DNA from: Bacteroidia bacterium
GTDB taxonomy: Bacteria; Bacteroidota; Bacteroidia; Bacteroidales; Bacteroidaceae
DNA: 41,241 bases
Assembly: GCA_009929715.1 (NCBI GenBank)
Contig: RZZX01000011.1
Span: 1 to 41,241 of the forward strand
Direction of reading: 5' to 3'
A program made the position numbers and the translations under genes. This document shows positions 1 to 8,374 of this stretch, piece after piece. How positions within the stretch are numbered: position 1 is the stretch's first letter; the number at the start of each line of letters is the position of its first letter. Below the pieces are notes generated by a model, which was given only the letters and a program-made list of their open reading frames with translations, had not been told where the DNA came from and ran no database searches.

Positions 1-2
1 AG

Positions 3-74
3 CAACTGATGATGCAGATTATAGAAAACGACAAACGACTAGAAGCACTCCGAATATATGCTCAAGCAGCTTGA
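3..74 (+). CDS. 3' end of an unknown gene (partial)
   Basis: The frame starting at base 3 is open from the window edge to a TGA at 72-74 and encodes 23 residues ending in KRLEALRIYAQAA. The composition (charged, Leu/Ile/Ala, helical) is typical of a protein C-terminus and the other two plus frames look less protein-like. A hairpin with a T-run follows 27 nt downstream, as expected after a gene end. Too little is visible to name a family. Confidence 0.35.
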   Translation, partial: QLMMQIIENDKRLEALRIYAQAA

Positions 75-100
75 TTTCTAAATCCGAAACTTGAGTAAAT

Positions 101-148
101 AAAAAAAGCGAAAGACAACAAAACATCTTTCTCTTTTTTTTATTTTTT
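101..148 (+). terminator. Rho-independent terminator-like hairpin
   Basis: Bases 101-115 (A-rich) pair with 126-140 (T-rich), 14 of 15 positions matching, around a 10-nt loop. The right arm runs into a T-rich tail to about 150. It sits just after the partial gene ending at 74 and probably terminates it. The A-rich left arm means it could also work on the minus strand. Confidence 0.55.
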
Positions 149-292
149 TTCTTCTGCTGTTCTACAGTGACAAAACAGAGAGAGCATTTGGCTTTTCGTC
201 CGTTTTCAAGATAAAAAATCAAGGATTTAAATAAGAATCAAAGCTTCCAATGCCTATTTTACACAAGAAGTCGAAACGTTTAAAAGCTGAAT

Positions 293-401
293 ACAAACTG
301 TTTGCCCTTGAAAGACAAACAGTTGCCTTTGAAAGACAAACTGTTTGACCTAGAAATACTGACTGTTTGCTAGCTTCAAACAAACCGTTTAGCTTATTCT
401 T
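293..401. repeat. 22-bp-period tandem array A (five units)
   Basis: Five imperfect units begin at 293, 315, 336, 358 and 380, spaced 22, 21, 22 and 22 bp. The first unit reads ACAAACTGTTTGCCCTTGAA plus AG. Each carries a palindromic core of the type CAAAC-T-GTTTG; units 4 and 5 are more diverged. There is no coding potential and no unique spacers, so it is not a CRISPR. Three other arrays in this window share the 22-bp period and the palindromic core but not the sequence. Confidence 0.7.
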
Positions 402-452
402 CTGACAGACAGAGCTGAGTCAAACGGTGAAAGAGGCGAATAGAATGATAAA

Positions 453-491
453 CTCCACCCTTGGACATGAAATTCATGTTCAAGGATGGAG
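453..491. repeat. Near-perfect 19-bp inverted repeat
   Basis: Bases 453-471 pair with 473-491 with one mismatch and one G-T pair, so the element is almost a continuous palindrome and can form a long hairpin. It lies 66 bp past the stop of the minus-strand ddh gene. It lacks a clear T-run on either side. It may be a ddh transcript-end structure or another small palindromic repeat. Confidence 0.5.
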
Positions 492-556
492 ATCTATCAA
501 ATCCTATGGATCGATGGCGGATTTAAGGCTTTCAAAGCTCCGCATCAGACCTTTGT

Positions 557-1456
557 TTAAACAAGGTGAGCGATCCACTCTTCCCGATCACCCGGCAGCA
601 GATCAATAACCGGAAGTTCAATCATGGTATAACATCCCGGACGCTGTTTCATAGAAGCACGCGCTGCACAAACCAAAATTTGTGCTGTTAAGGCTGGATT
701 ATTAATGCGCATATTAAACTCAAAGAGTTGGTTTTGGGTTTTACCTGAGACACCTTTACGAGTCAAATTAACGCCATGTCCCATATCGAGCAAGGCATCA
801 ACAGATGGAACTTGCTTCACATGCGTTTCATCGTGTACAAAGTAAGGATCTTGCTTAATGGCTGCTGCCACTGCATCGAAATCATATCCCTCTTTGAGTT
901 CAATGTAGACCATCCGACGGTGAATGCTTGTGCCGGTAGGAATAGTCATCGACAAAGCAGCTTGAACTCCGTCGATCGCTTTGACAGCAACGGTGTGTCC
1001 CATGCTCATGCCTGGACCGAAATTGGTATAAGTGACCCCTTTGGGGGCAATGGCTTCGAGCAACGTGCGAACCACTGAATCACTTCCCGGATCCCAACCG
1101 GCAGAGATAACAGAAACAGCTTGATGCTCTAACGCTACGGCTTGAAGCGAACGACGCAAATCGACAATGCCGGTGTGAATATCAAAACTATCGACTGTAT
1201 GAATGCCTAATGCCAAACAGGCTTTAGCATAGGCCTCAACCTGACGAGTGGGGGTACATAAAATGGCAACATCAACTGGACCAAGTTCACTGATCTCTTT
1301 AGTCACCAAATAGTCGGCCAACTCTTTAGGCTTTTGATCGGCTCCTGAACGACGAACGATGCCTGCAATCTCAAAATCAGGAGCAACTTGCAGGGCTTCT
1401 AAAACATAATGCCCGATATTACCGTAGCCTACAATGGCTGCTTTTATCTTCTTCAT
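557..1456 (-). CDS. ddh: meso-diaminopimelate D-dehydrogenase
   Basis: 299 aa, the usual length of NADP-dependent meso-diaminopimelate dehydrogenase (EC 1.4.1.16). This cytosolic enzyme makes meso-DAP from tetrahydrodipicolinate and ammonia in one step, bypassing the succinylase/acetylase branch, for lysine and peptidoglycan synthesis. The N-terminus carries the Rossmann motif GYGNIG (residues 10-15). The central NFGPGMSMGHTVAVKAIDGV stretch and the following GTSIHRRMVYIEL region are characteristic of the family. The start is the first Met, directly before the dinucleotide-binding strand. It is a single-gene unit, divergent from ruvA with 141 bp between them. Identification is secure at family level. 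Confidence 0.95.
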   Translation of the reverse strand: MKKIKAAIVGYGNIGHYVLEALQVAPDFEIAGIVRRSGADQKPKELADYLVTKEISELGPVDVAILCTPTRQVEAYAKACLALGIHTVDSFDIHTGIVDLRRSLQAVALEHQAVSVISAGWDPGSDSVVRTLLEAIAPKGVTYTNFGPGMSMGHTVAVKAIDGVQAALSMTIPTGTSIHRRMVYIELKEGYDFDAVAAAIKQDPYFVHDETHVKQVPSVDALLDMGHGVNLTRKGVSGKTQNQLFEFNMRINNPALTAQILVCAARASMKQRPGCYTMIELPVIDLLPGDREEWIAHLV

Positions 1457-1497
1457 ACTTTTAAAGGATTTAATTTTTAATCTATCTGTATTTCTTA

Positions 1498-1505
1498 CAA
1501 AAATA
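1498..1505 (-). promoter_or_regulatory. Possible -7 box upstream of ddh
   Basis: On the minus strand this reads TATTTTTG, matching the Bacteroidetes -7 consensus TAnnTTTG, 42 bp upstream of the ddh start. No TTTG -33 element is found at 19-21 bp, so the assignment is weak. Confidence 0.3.
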
Positions 1506-1582
1506 CTCTTTTCAAACAGATAAACGGACTAGCCAACCATAGAATTTAGTTTTTTTTAGAAGAAGTTCTAATTAATCCTTCT

Positions 1583-1590
1583 TATCTTTG
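1583..1590 (+). promoter_or_regulatory. -7 box of ruvA promoter (TATCTTTG)
   Basis: An exact TAnnTTTG match ends 7 nt before the ruvA ATG at 1598. If transcription starts the usual several bases downstream, the mRNA would be leaderless or nearly so. The -33 region is T-rich but has no clean TTTG. Confidence 0.5.
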
Positions 1591-1597
1591 TGCCATT

Positions 1598-2194
1598 ATG
1601 ATAGAATATGTGAAAGGCGAACTTGCCGAACTAACGCCGACAATGGCAGTCATCGACTGTAACGGGGTAGGATACGGTCTTAATATCTCCCTGAATACCT
1701 ATTCGGCTATTCATGGAAAGAAGAGTTGTAAACTACTGGTTTATGAAGCTGTCCGCGAAGATGCTTATGTCTTATATGGCTTTGCCGATAAGAAGGAACG
1801 AGAGATGTTCTTGTTGCTGATTACCGTATCGGGCATTGGTGGAAACACCGCGCGAACGATCTTATCGGCACTCTCGCCCATGGAGTTAGCGAATGTCATT
1901 GCTGCCGAAAATACCTCATTGCTGAAAACAGCTAAAGGAATCGGCTTAAAAACGGCACAACGCATCATCGTGGAGTTAAAAGATAAGATCGCTTCTTGGG
2001 CTACCTCCGAAGGGGCAATGCCGGCTAGTGGTTTATCGATCGCTCATACGCAAATCCAAGAAGAGGCTGTCGCAGCACTCACCATGCTAGGCTTTGCACC
2101 GGCCCCGTCGCAAAAAGTGGTCGCCGCTATTCTTAAAGCAGAGCCCGATGCGAGTGTGGAGAATGTCATCAAACAGGCGCTCAAACGATTATAA
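1598..2194 (+). CDS. ruvA: Holliday junction branch-migration protein RuvA
   Basis: 198 aa, normal for RuvA. This is the tetrameric DNA-binding subunit of RuvAB, which holds the four-way junction open while the RuvB ATPase migrates it; RuvC then resolves it. The N-terminal OB-fold begins [12 protein letters not shown] with the conserved NGVGYGL. Two helix-hairpin-helix motifs follow: VSGIGGNTA near residue 80 and [19 protein letters not shown] near residue 115. The C-terminal RuvB-contact domain contains AALTMLGF. The first helix-hairpin-helix has GG in place of the common GP. ruvB is not adjacent. The next ORF begins 2 nt after the stop, implying cotranscription. Confidence 0.96.
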   Translation: MIEYVKGELAELTPTMAVIDCNGVGYGLNISLNTYSAIHGKKSCKLLVYEAVREDAYVLYGFADKKEREMFLLLITVSGIGGNTARTILSALSPMELANVIAAENTSLLKTAKGIGLKTAQRIIVELKDKIASWATSEGAMPASGLSIAHTQIQEEAVAALTMLGFAPAPSQKVVAAILKAEPDASVENVIKQALKRL

Positions 2195-2196
2195 GT

Positions 2197-3186
2197 ATGA
2201 AAAACGAAAAGATTTATATGCAGCGCTGGCTCACGGAGCACGGTCGCCAGAAGATAGGACCAACCGATGAGTGGTATGTGAACTTTGCCAACAAGTTGTT
2301 GGAGGAGCTTAGGCAGATTTTACCGAACGGGACTTTCCAGAACCAAGGGCTTTATGCCGATTTGGCCATATACTGCGCCCACTATCTGGAAGATTGTGTG
2401 GCCAACTCAGGTGAATGGATTGAATTTAGGAAATCGCACCAAAAGTTGTTCGGCAAAACACTCCCCTTTTACTGCCTGACAGAGGCGTATTTAGACGATG
2501 AGATTAATCCCGAAGATGTGGCTCTGATTCTCTGGATTATCCAAACATCGGAGGTTGAGGAGGGCATGTACAACCCGCTCGATCGGGATTTAATGAAGGC
2601 GGCTCAGCAGATCTATGAGAGACTGGATGTAGCTTTCGAGGAAGCACCTATTAGGGAGGAAAGAGCATACGAGTGGTTGGGTATTCACCAAGTGGTAGGT
2701 AAAAGGTACGATCCGGTTCCATTAGCTTCACTGACTGATCAATCGTTTCCTAGGTATGTGAAAGAGTTCTTAGAGGCTACGAAGGGAGAACCGCTGGCTT
2801 ACTTCGACTCTTTTGGTTCACTCCGGGGCTTTCTGGTAAACTCTTTGAAGTGGGAGGACAACAAGGAGGCACTTATTCCGGAATTGGAGGAGAGCAACAA
2901 TTTTGTTCTATTTGCTAATGCGAAAGGGTTGCTCATCGCCACCGATGTGGCCTCTTATTTTGCTGACTCAAGAAACCCAACTTACAACCAGGAAATGGCT
3001 GAATACGAGGCTGCCGAACTCTTTTTAGAGGGAGGACTTTGTCCCTTTGATTTAATAAAGTATGCCATGACCAACCAACTGTTGCCTGATGCGCAACTCC
3101 CTTTTGAGAACGGAAAAGCTCTTTTACAAGAGAACTGGGACTTTATAGCACGCTGGTTCCTCGATGAGTATTATGAAGGAGATTAA
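2197..3186 (+). CDS. Uncharacterised Bacteroidales protein (DUF3843-like)
   Basis: 329 aa, soluble, no signal peptide or membrane segment, acidic (many Glu/Asp in the second half). It starts 2 nt after ruvA, so the two are probably translated from one message. The opening MKNEKIYMQRWLTEHGRQ and the downstream LADLAIYCAHYLEDCV-type helical segment resemble the Bacteroidales family I recall as DUF3843; that family name is from memory and needs a profile search. No catalytic motif is recognisable, and function is unknown. Neighbourhood with ruvA need not mean a role in DNA repair. Confidence 0.8.
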   Translation: MKNEKIYMQRWLTEHGRQKIGPTDEWYVNFANKLLEELRQILPNGTFQNQGLYADLAIYCAHYLEDCVANSGEWIEFRKSHQKLFGKTLPFYCLTEAYLDDEINPEDVALILWIIQTSEVEEGMYNPLDRDLMKAAQQIYERLDVAFEEAPIREERAYEWLGIHQVVGKRYDPVPLASLTDQSFPRYVKEFLEATKGEPLAYFDSFGSLRGFLVNSLKWEDNKEALIPELEESNNFVLFANAKGLLIATDVASYFADSRNPTYNQEMAEYEAAELFLEGGLCPFDLIKYAMTNQLLPDAQLPFENGKALLQENWDFIARWFLDEYYEGD

Positions 3187-3201
3187 AAATTTAGATAATT
3201 T

Positions 3202-3333
3202 ATGGTGATTAAAAAGAAAGCAAACCCTTTTGCCGGTAAAGCGCAGGGTCCCAAAAAGAGCGGCTCTGGCAAACGGGTCGGTAAATCGAAGCAGGAAAAG
3301 GCCAACAACCAACTAAACAGGCGACTGAAGTAG
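3202..3333 (+). CDS. 43-aa lysine/arginine-rich small protein
   Basis: ATG at 3202 to TAG at 3331-3333. The product begins MVIKKKANPFAGKAQGPKK and ends NQLNRRLK: strongly basic (about one third Lys/Arg), rich in Gly, Ser, Asn and Gln, with no hydrophobic segment. This suggests a nucleic-acid- or ribosome-associated tail-like protein, by inference from composition only. It starts 15 nt after the preceding ORF and so is the likely third gene of the ruvA operon. No known family was recognised. Confidence 0.6.
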   Translation: MVIKKKANPFAGKAQGPKKSGSGKRVGKSKQEKANNQLNRRLK

Positions 3334-3405
3334 ACGCTTGTTGCTGTTTTTTACAAACAACTCGCTATCGGAAACTCTAAACAGCCATAAAAGAGGCAGG
3401 GATTG

Positions 3406-3436
3406 TTTGGCTTCTATCAAACTATTTCTACCTTTG
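3406..3436 (+). promoter_or_regulatory. Consensus promoter of the metal-efflux operon
   Basis: TTTG at 3406-3409, 19 bp, then TACCTTTG at 3429-3436: an exact match to the Bacteroidetes sigma-ABfr consensus TTTG-N19-21-TAnnTTTG. It lies inside the upstream extension of the next ORF (an ATG at 3403), so translation must start downstream of it, at 3472. Expected 5' leader is about 30 nt. Confidence 0.8.
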
Positions 3437-3471
3437 TGGCTCTATTTAAAAAACCGGACGGATATAACTCG

Positions 3472-3900
3472 ATGAAAACAAAAAAGCAGAGTCCTTTTTT
3501 TCTTCTGTTATTGGTTAGCATTTTTATGCTGGCTGTTCCGGTTATTCCCCATCACCATCATGCGGATGGCATGATCTGTATGAAACAGGATGAACCGGCC
3601 AACGAGGAGTCTCCTACTCACGGAAAATGCCCTACTCACGAAGAGCATCAAAGCACGGACCCGTGTTGCAGTGATCATTGTGCCTCGCACTTAATCCCAT
3701 CGACTCCATCGGGCCAACCTGATAGTGCACCGCAACATGTCTTCATCGCTATCTTATTTACAGATGATTTACTGAGGGATCTCTTCAAACCTGAAATAAA
3801 ACGGCTCGATGCCATCGATGTCTATCAGGAGATCTTACATCATACCGATTTCTCGCACGCTTTTAGCTTGCGAGCCCCTCCTGTATCTTCTCTTTCTTAA
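3472..3900 (+). CDS. His/Cys-rich exported protein heading a metal-efflux operon
   Basis: 142 aa from the ATG at 3472; the in-frame ATG at 3403 is rejected because the promoter lies between. The N-terminus is a signal peptide or membrane anchor (MKTKKQ then FFLLLLVSIFMLAVPVIP), followed at once by HHHH (residues 27-30). A Cys/His-rich stretch comes next (CPTHEEH, DPCCSDHCASH). Such clusters bind soft or borderline metals such as Cu, Zn or Ni, so a periplasmic metal-binding accessory role is inferred. It resembles small Bacteroidales proteins found before CusB/CusA genes (DUF6769-like, from memory). It is first in the efflux operon, 137 bp before the adaptor gene. Confidence 0.75.
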   Translation: MKTKKQSPFFLLLLVSIFMLAVPVIPHHHHADGMICMKQDEPANEESPTHGKCPTHEEHQSTDPCCSDHCASHLIPSTPSGQPDSAPQHVFIAILFTDDLLRDLFKPEIKRLDAIDVYQEILHHTDFSHAFSLRAPPVSSLS

Positions 3901-4037
3901 CGAACAAGCTTCTTTTACAGCTTTCTAAGAACTGATGCGTCAAGGAACGTGTCGACTTAACGGAGGTGTATCGCTAGTCTGTGTTCTCAAACACAGCCAT
4001 TTAACTCATCTGTATACATTAATAGATTTAAATAATC

Positions 4038-5252
4038 ATGAAGAAACTTATCTTTATGGGATGCTTGGGATTATTCTTCCTAGGCTCCTGCAACAACCAA
4101 CGTCACACACACGCTGAACATGAAGGACACGAACACGCTGATCACGAAGGACATGATCACGAAGGACATGATCACGAAGGAGATGATCACGAAGGACATG
4201 ATCACGAGGCAGAGGCTCCTGAAAAGCATGCCGACGAGATCTCTTTTTGCAAAGAGAAAGCAAAGACAGTGGGACTAAAATCGGACGTTATTAAACCAAG
4301 GGCGTTCCAACAAGTGATTAAAACAAGCGGACAGCTGACCGCTGCTCAGGGTGATGAGGCAACGGTGGTGGCAACGGTTGCAGGCGTGGTCTCTTTTCGT
4401 AGCCAACTGACTGAGGGATTGAGCGTGAAACGGGGACAAACGGTCTTAACTCTCTCGGCCGAACATCTAACGGATGGGGATCCTGTGCAACGGGCACGGG
4501 CTACTTACCAAATTGCTCTAAAAGAGTATAACCGAATGAAGCAGCTGATACAAACTAAAATTGTCTCTGAAAAAGAGTTTGCACAAGCTGAACAGAATTT
4601 CCAAAATGCACGCATCAGCTATGAGGGGCTGGCCAAAAATCAATCGGCACACGGGCAACAAATTTCGGCTCCTATCGCTGGGTTTGTTAAATCGCTCTTG
4701 GTTAAAGAGGGTGATTATGTGAGTGTTGGACAACCGCTGATGAGTATCACACAGAACCGCCGGTTGTTTCTACGCGCCGAGGTTTCTGAAAAGCATTATG
4801 CTGCTCTGCATCAAATTCATTCGGCCAACTTTAAAACGCCATATAATAAAAAGGTGTATGAACTCCAAACACTGAATGGCAAGTTGCTCTCTTTCGGAAA
4901 AGCAGCTAGTGACAACAGCTTTTATATCCCGGTCACCTTTGAGTTCGACAATAAAGGGGAGTTTATCCCAGGAGCTTTTGTTGAGGTCTACCTCCTTTCA
5001 ACAACACTCGAGAATGTATTGGTCTTGCCACGAACTGCACTGACCGAAGAACAGGGGCACTTATTTGTTTACCTTCAAATGGATGAAGAGGGGTATAAGA
5101 AACAGGAGGTGACTCTGGGAGCTGATAATGGAAAAGAGGTGCAAATCTTAAGTGGTATCCAACCGGGTGATCGGGTGGTTACGGAAGGGGCGTACCAACT
5201 GCGGTTAGCAAGCGCAAGTCATGCCATACCGGCGCATAGCCATCAACACTAA
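4038..5252 (+). CDS. RND efflux periplasmic adaptor (CusB/CzcB type), His-rich
   Basis: 404 aa membrane-fusion protein linking the inner-membrane RND pump to the outer-membrane channel. Lipoprotein signal peptide with lipobox LGSC (Cys18), so it is anchored to a membrane by lipid. Residues about 24-60 are a His/Asp/Glu-rich segment built from repeats of DHEGH, a plausible metal-collecting region. Then come the biotinyl-lipoyl-like half motifs (VVATVAGVVSFRSQLTEG; ISAPIAGFVKSLLVKEGDYV), an alpha-hairpin between them (about residues 155-205), a beta-barrel and a C-terminal domain with GIQPGDRVVTEGAYQLRL. The metal is not identifiable from sequence; Cu, Zn, Co or Ni are all possible. The pump gene follows after 17 bp. 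Confidence 0.9.
   Translation: MKKLIFMGCLGLFFLGSCNNQRHTHAEHEGHEHADHEGHDHEGHDHEGDDHEGHDHEAEAPEKHADEISFCKEKAKTVGLKSDVIKPRAFQQVIKTSGQLTAAQGDEATVVATVAGVVSFRSQLTEGLSVKRGQTVLTLSAEHLTDGDPVQRARATYQIALKEYNRMKQLIQTKIVSEKEFAQAEQNFQNARISYEGLAKNQSAHGQQISAPIAGFVKSLLVKEGDYVSVGQPLMSITQNRRLFLRAEVSEKHYAALHQIHSANFKTPYNKKVYELQTLNGKLLSFGKAASDNSFYIPVTFEFDNKGEFIPGAFVEVYLLSTTLENVLVLPRTALTEEQGHLFVYLQMDEEGYKKQEVTLGADNGKEVQILSGIQPGDRVVTEGAYQLRLASASHAIPAHSHQH
4140..4209 (+). repeat. 15-bp in-frame tandem repeat in the adaptor gene
   Basis: Four nearly identical 15-bp units (GATCACGAAGGACAT type, one with GAGAT) run from 4140 to 4199, followed by a partial fifth. Each encodes DHEGH or DHEGD. Because the period is a multiple of three, slippage would lengthen or shorten the His-rich tract without breaking the frame. 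Confidence 0.85.
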
Positions 5253-5269
5253 TCTAAACTGAGCTAATT

Positions 5270-8200
5270 ATGTTAAACAAAATAATACATTATTCCTTAA
5301 ATAACCGGTTGGTAGTGCTTTGTGCAGCCCTTTTGCTGCTCATAGGGGGTACTTACACGGCTATGAATACAGAGGTGGATGTCTTTCCGGACCTCAATGC
5401 GCCAACGGTAGTGATTATGACCGAGGCCAACGGTATGGCTGCCGAAGAGGTGGAACAGTTGGTTACCTTTCCGGTAGAGACTTCGGTCAACGGAGCGAGA
5501 GGGGTGCGTCGCGTACGTTCTTCATCGACCAACGGATTTTCGATCGTCTGGGTTGAATTTAACTGGGGAACGAACATTGATCTGGCACGCCAAATAGTTA
5601 GTGAACGGCTGGCTATCGTGGGCGAAGAGCTTCCACCGAATGTCAATAAGCCAACCATGGGACCGCAATCGTCTATCTTAGGCGAAATGATGATTATCGG
5701 ACTGACAGCCGATTCGACATCGATGCTCGACTTAAGAACAATAGCCGACTGGACCATTCGTCCACGGCTGCTCTCTACTGGCGGAGTGGCTCAAGTAGCG
5801 GTCCTCGGCGGTGATATTAAAGAGTACCAAATTCAAGTTGACCCGGAACGTTTACGCCACTACGGCCTTTCAATGGACGAAGTGATCAAGACAACAGAAA
5901 ACATGAATATCAACTCCAACGGAGGGGTGCTTTACGACTATGGCAATGAATACATCATCAGAGGGGTGGTCTCAACCACGCTAGTCGATGAACTCGGACA
6001 AGCCATGGTTAAGCGTATCGGGCAAACACCTGTCCGCCTAGAGGAGGTTGCCGATGTACAGATTGGGGCCAAAGTGCCTAAACTAGGTACCGCATCGGAA
6101 CGTGGAAAAGCCGCCGTACTGCTTACGGTGACCAAACAACCGCATACCAGCACCTTGGATCTGACGCATAAATTGGAGGTGGCTCTGAAAGATGTGCAGA
6201 AGAATCTACCAACCGATGTGAAGGTCTCCACCGATATCTTCCGCCAAAGCCGGTTTATTGAAAATTCAATTGGCAATGTCAAGAAGTCTTTGTTCGAAGG
6301 CGGCATCTTTGTTGTCTTGGTTTTGCTACTCTTTTTGGCCAATGTCCGTACCACCTTTATCTCATTAGTCACTCTCCCACTCTCTCTATTGGTTTCGATC
6401 CTGACACTCCACTACATGGGACTCACGATTAACACCATGAGTCTGGGAGGAATGGCCATTGCTATCGGATCGTTGGTGGACGACGCCATTGTGGACGTGG
6501 AGAATGTCTATAAACGCCTGCGAGAGAACCGTCTACTGCCCGAACATGAGCAACTGCGAACCATCGATGTGGTTTTCAATGCCTCTAAAGAGGTACGTAT
6601 GCCGATTCTGAACTCAACTTTAATTATTGTGGTGAGTTTTATCCCACTCTTCTTCTTGAGTGGCATGGAAGGGCGCATGCTTATACCATTAGGTATTGCC
6701 TTTATTGTGGCTCTCTTTGCCTCTACCGTGGTAGCTCTCACACTCACACCGGTACTCTGTTCGTACCTGCTCAACAGCAAAAACACGAAGAAAGAGATGA
6801 AAGAGTCCTTTATAGCCTTACGTATGAAGGGAATTTACCAGAAGGCATTGACTTGGGTGCTCCTTCATAAACGCCTCACGCTAGGCTCTACCTTGGCACT
6901 CTTTGTGGTAGCACTTCTGAGCTTCTTGACGTTAGGGCACAGCTTCTTGCCAGCATTCAACGAAGGTTCTTTTACCATCAATATCAGCTCCTTGCCGGGG
7001 ATCTCTTTGGAGGAGAGCGATCGGATTGGGCAACAGGCCGAGAAGTTGCTTCTCACAGTACCGGAGATACAAACTGTAGCTCGAAAAACGGGACGTGCCG
7101 AATTGGATGAGCATGCACTTGGAGTCAATGTTTCGGAACTAGAAGCTCCCTTTGAACTCAAAGAGCGTTCTCGGGGTGAGGTGGTAACGGAGGTTAGAGA
7201 GAAGCTGAGTACCATTACCGGGGCCAACATAGAGATCGGGCAGCCCATCAGTCACCGGATTGATGCCATGTTGTCGGGTACCAGAGCCAACATCGCTATC
7301 AAGCTTTTCGGCGACGACCTGAATAAAATGTTTACGTTGGGTAATCAAATTAAAGAGAAAATCGAAGGCATTGAAGGCATAGCCGATTTGAATGTCGAAC
7401 AGCAGATTGAACGTCCGCAGCTGACCATACGCCCCAAACGAGAGCTGTTGGCCAAATATGGCATCTCGTTGCCCGAATTTTCGGAGTTTATCAACGTGGC
7501 ACTTGCTGGTAAAGTGGTATCGCAGGTCTATGAGAAGAGCAAGAGTTTCGACCTCACGCTCAAAGTCAAAGAGGCTTATCGCGATGAAGCCGAAAAGATC
7601 GGTGAACTGATGATGGATACCAGTGACGGATTAAAAGTACCGCTCAATCAAGTAGCCGATATTCAGTCGACTATGGGCCCCAATACCATTAACCGCGAAA
7701 ACGTGAAACGTAAGATTGTCATCTCGGCCAATGTAGCCGACCGCGATCTACGCAGCGTGGTGAATGACATCCAGCAACAGGTGGATGCTACGATCCAACT
7801 TCCAGAAGGGTATCACATCGAATATGGTGGACAGTTCGAAAGTGAACAAGCCGCTAGTCGCACGCTGACTCTAGCCTCCTTGATGAGCATCCTGATCATC
7901 TTCTTACTGCTCTATCATGAATTTAAGAGCGTCAAAGAGTCAGGAATCATCTTGTTGAACCTCCCTCTGGCACTCATTGGTGGTGTCTTTACCTTGTGGT
8001 GCACCACCGGCGAACTGAGCATTCCGGCCATCATCGGATTTATCTCACTCTTCGGTATCGCCACACGAAATGGAATGCTACTGATTAGCCATTATAATTA
8101 CTTGGAACAGGTAGAGGGACGGAGCACTTACGACAGTGTGATTCAGGGCTCACTCGACCGGTTGAACCCCATCCTGATGACCGCCTTATCATCGGCCTTT

Positions 8201-8374
8201 GCACTAATCCCTCTCGCTTTAGGAGGCGACTTACCGGGCAATGAGATTCAAAGTCCGATGGCTCAAGTCATCTTAGGAGGTTTATTAACCTCTACCTTTC
8301 TAAATGGGTTTATCATTCCCATTGTCTACCTAATGATCCATAAACGTGAAACAAAAAAAACAACTTTGATATGA
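5270..8374 (+). CDS. Heavy-metal efflux RND pump (CusA/CzcA family)
   Basis: 1034 aa, the normal size of the inner-membrane proton-driven pump of a tripartite heavy-metal efflux complex. It has the family layout: TM1 (about residues 10-30), a large periplasmic loop starting with the DVFPDLNAP motif, TM2-6, a second large loop from about residue 560, and TM8-12. The TM4 motif VDDAIVDVEN (residues 403-412) carries the acidic residues used in proton relay. Adaptor and channel genes flank it and the channel gene overlaps its end by 4 nt (ATGA), so the three are made together. This TM4 signature is not the classic CusA or CzcA form, so substrate metal cannot be assigned. Confidence 0.94.
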   Translation: MLNKIIHYSLNNRLVVLCAALLLLIGGTYTAMNTEVDVFPDLNAPTVVIMTEANGMAAEEVEQLVTFPVETSVNGARGVRRVRSSSTNGFSIVWVEFNWGTNIDLARQIVSERLAIVGEELPPNVNKPTMGPQSSILGEMMIIGLTADSTSMLDLRTIADWTIRPRLLSTGGVAQVAVLGGDIKEYQIQVDPERLRHYGLSMDEVIKTTENMNINSNGGVLYDYGNEYIIRGVVSTTLVDELGQAMVKRIGQTPVRLEEVADVQIGAKVPKLGTASERGKAAVLLTVTKQPHTSTLDLTHKLEVALKDVQKNLPTDVKVSTDIFRQSRFIENSIGNVKKSLFEGGIFVVLVLLLFLANVRTTFISLVTLPLSLLVSILTLHYMGLTINTMSLGGMAIAIGSLVDDAIVDVENVYKRLRENRLLPEHEQLRTIDVVFNASKEVRMPILNSTLIIVVSFIPLFFLSGMEGRMLIPLGIAFIVALFASTVVALTLTPVLCSYLLNSKNTKKEMKESFIALRMKGIYQKALTWVLLHKRLTLGSTLALFVVALLSFLTLGHSFLPAFNEGSFTINISSLPGISLEESDRIGQQAEKLLLTVPEIQTVARKTGRAELDEHALGVNVSELEAPFELKERSRGEVVTEVREKLSTITGANIEIGQPISHRIDAMLSGTRANIAIKLFGDDLNKMFTLGNQIKEKIEGIEGIADLNVEQQIERPQLTIRPKRELLAKYGISLPEFSEFINVALAGKVVSQVYEKSKSFDLTLKVKEAYRDEAEKIGELMMDTSDGLKVPLNQVADIQSTMGPNTINRENVKRKIVISANVADRDLRSVVNDIQQQVDATIQLPEGYHIEYGGQFESEQAASRTLTLASLMSILIIFLLLYHEFKSVKESGIILLNLPLALIGGVFTLWCTTGELSIPAIIGFISLFGIATRNGMLLISHYNYLEQVEGRSTYDSVIQGSLDRLNPILMTALSSAFALIPLALGGDLPGNEIQSPMAQVILGGLLTSTFLNGFIIPIVYLMIHKRETKKTTLI

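Noticed and set aside
293..401. Possible CRISPR array
   Set aside because: Units are contiguous with a 22-bp period, there are no unique spacers of 30 bp or so, and no cas genes are present. The same holds for the other three arrays.
427..609. 60-aa plus-strand ORF
   Set aside because: It crosses a long palindrome and runs antisense into the end of ddh; composition is not protein-like.
3403..3471. N-terminal extension of the His/Cys-rich protein
   Set aside because: A full consensus promoter (3406-3436) lies inside it, and the signal peptide begins at the downstream ATG at 3472.
4054..4263. Minus-strand ORF with repeated DHLLRDHV-type units
   Set aside because: It is the antisense shadow of the 15-bp repeat in the efflux adaptor gene.
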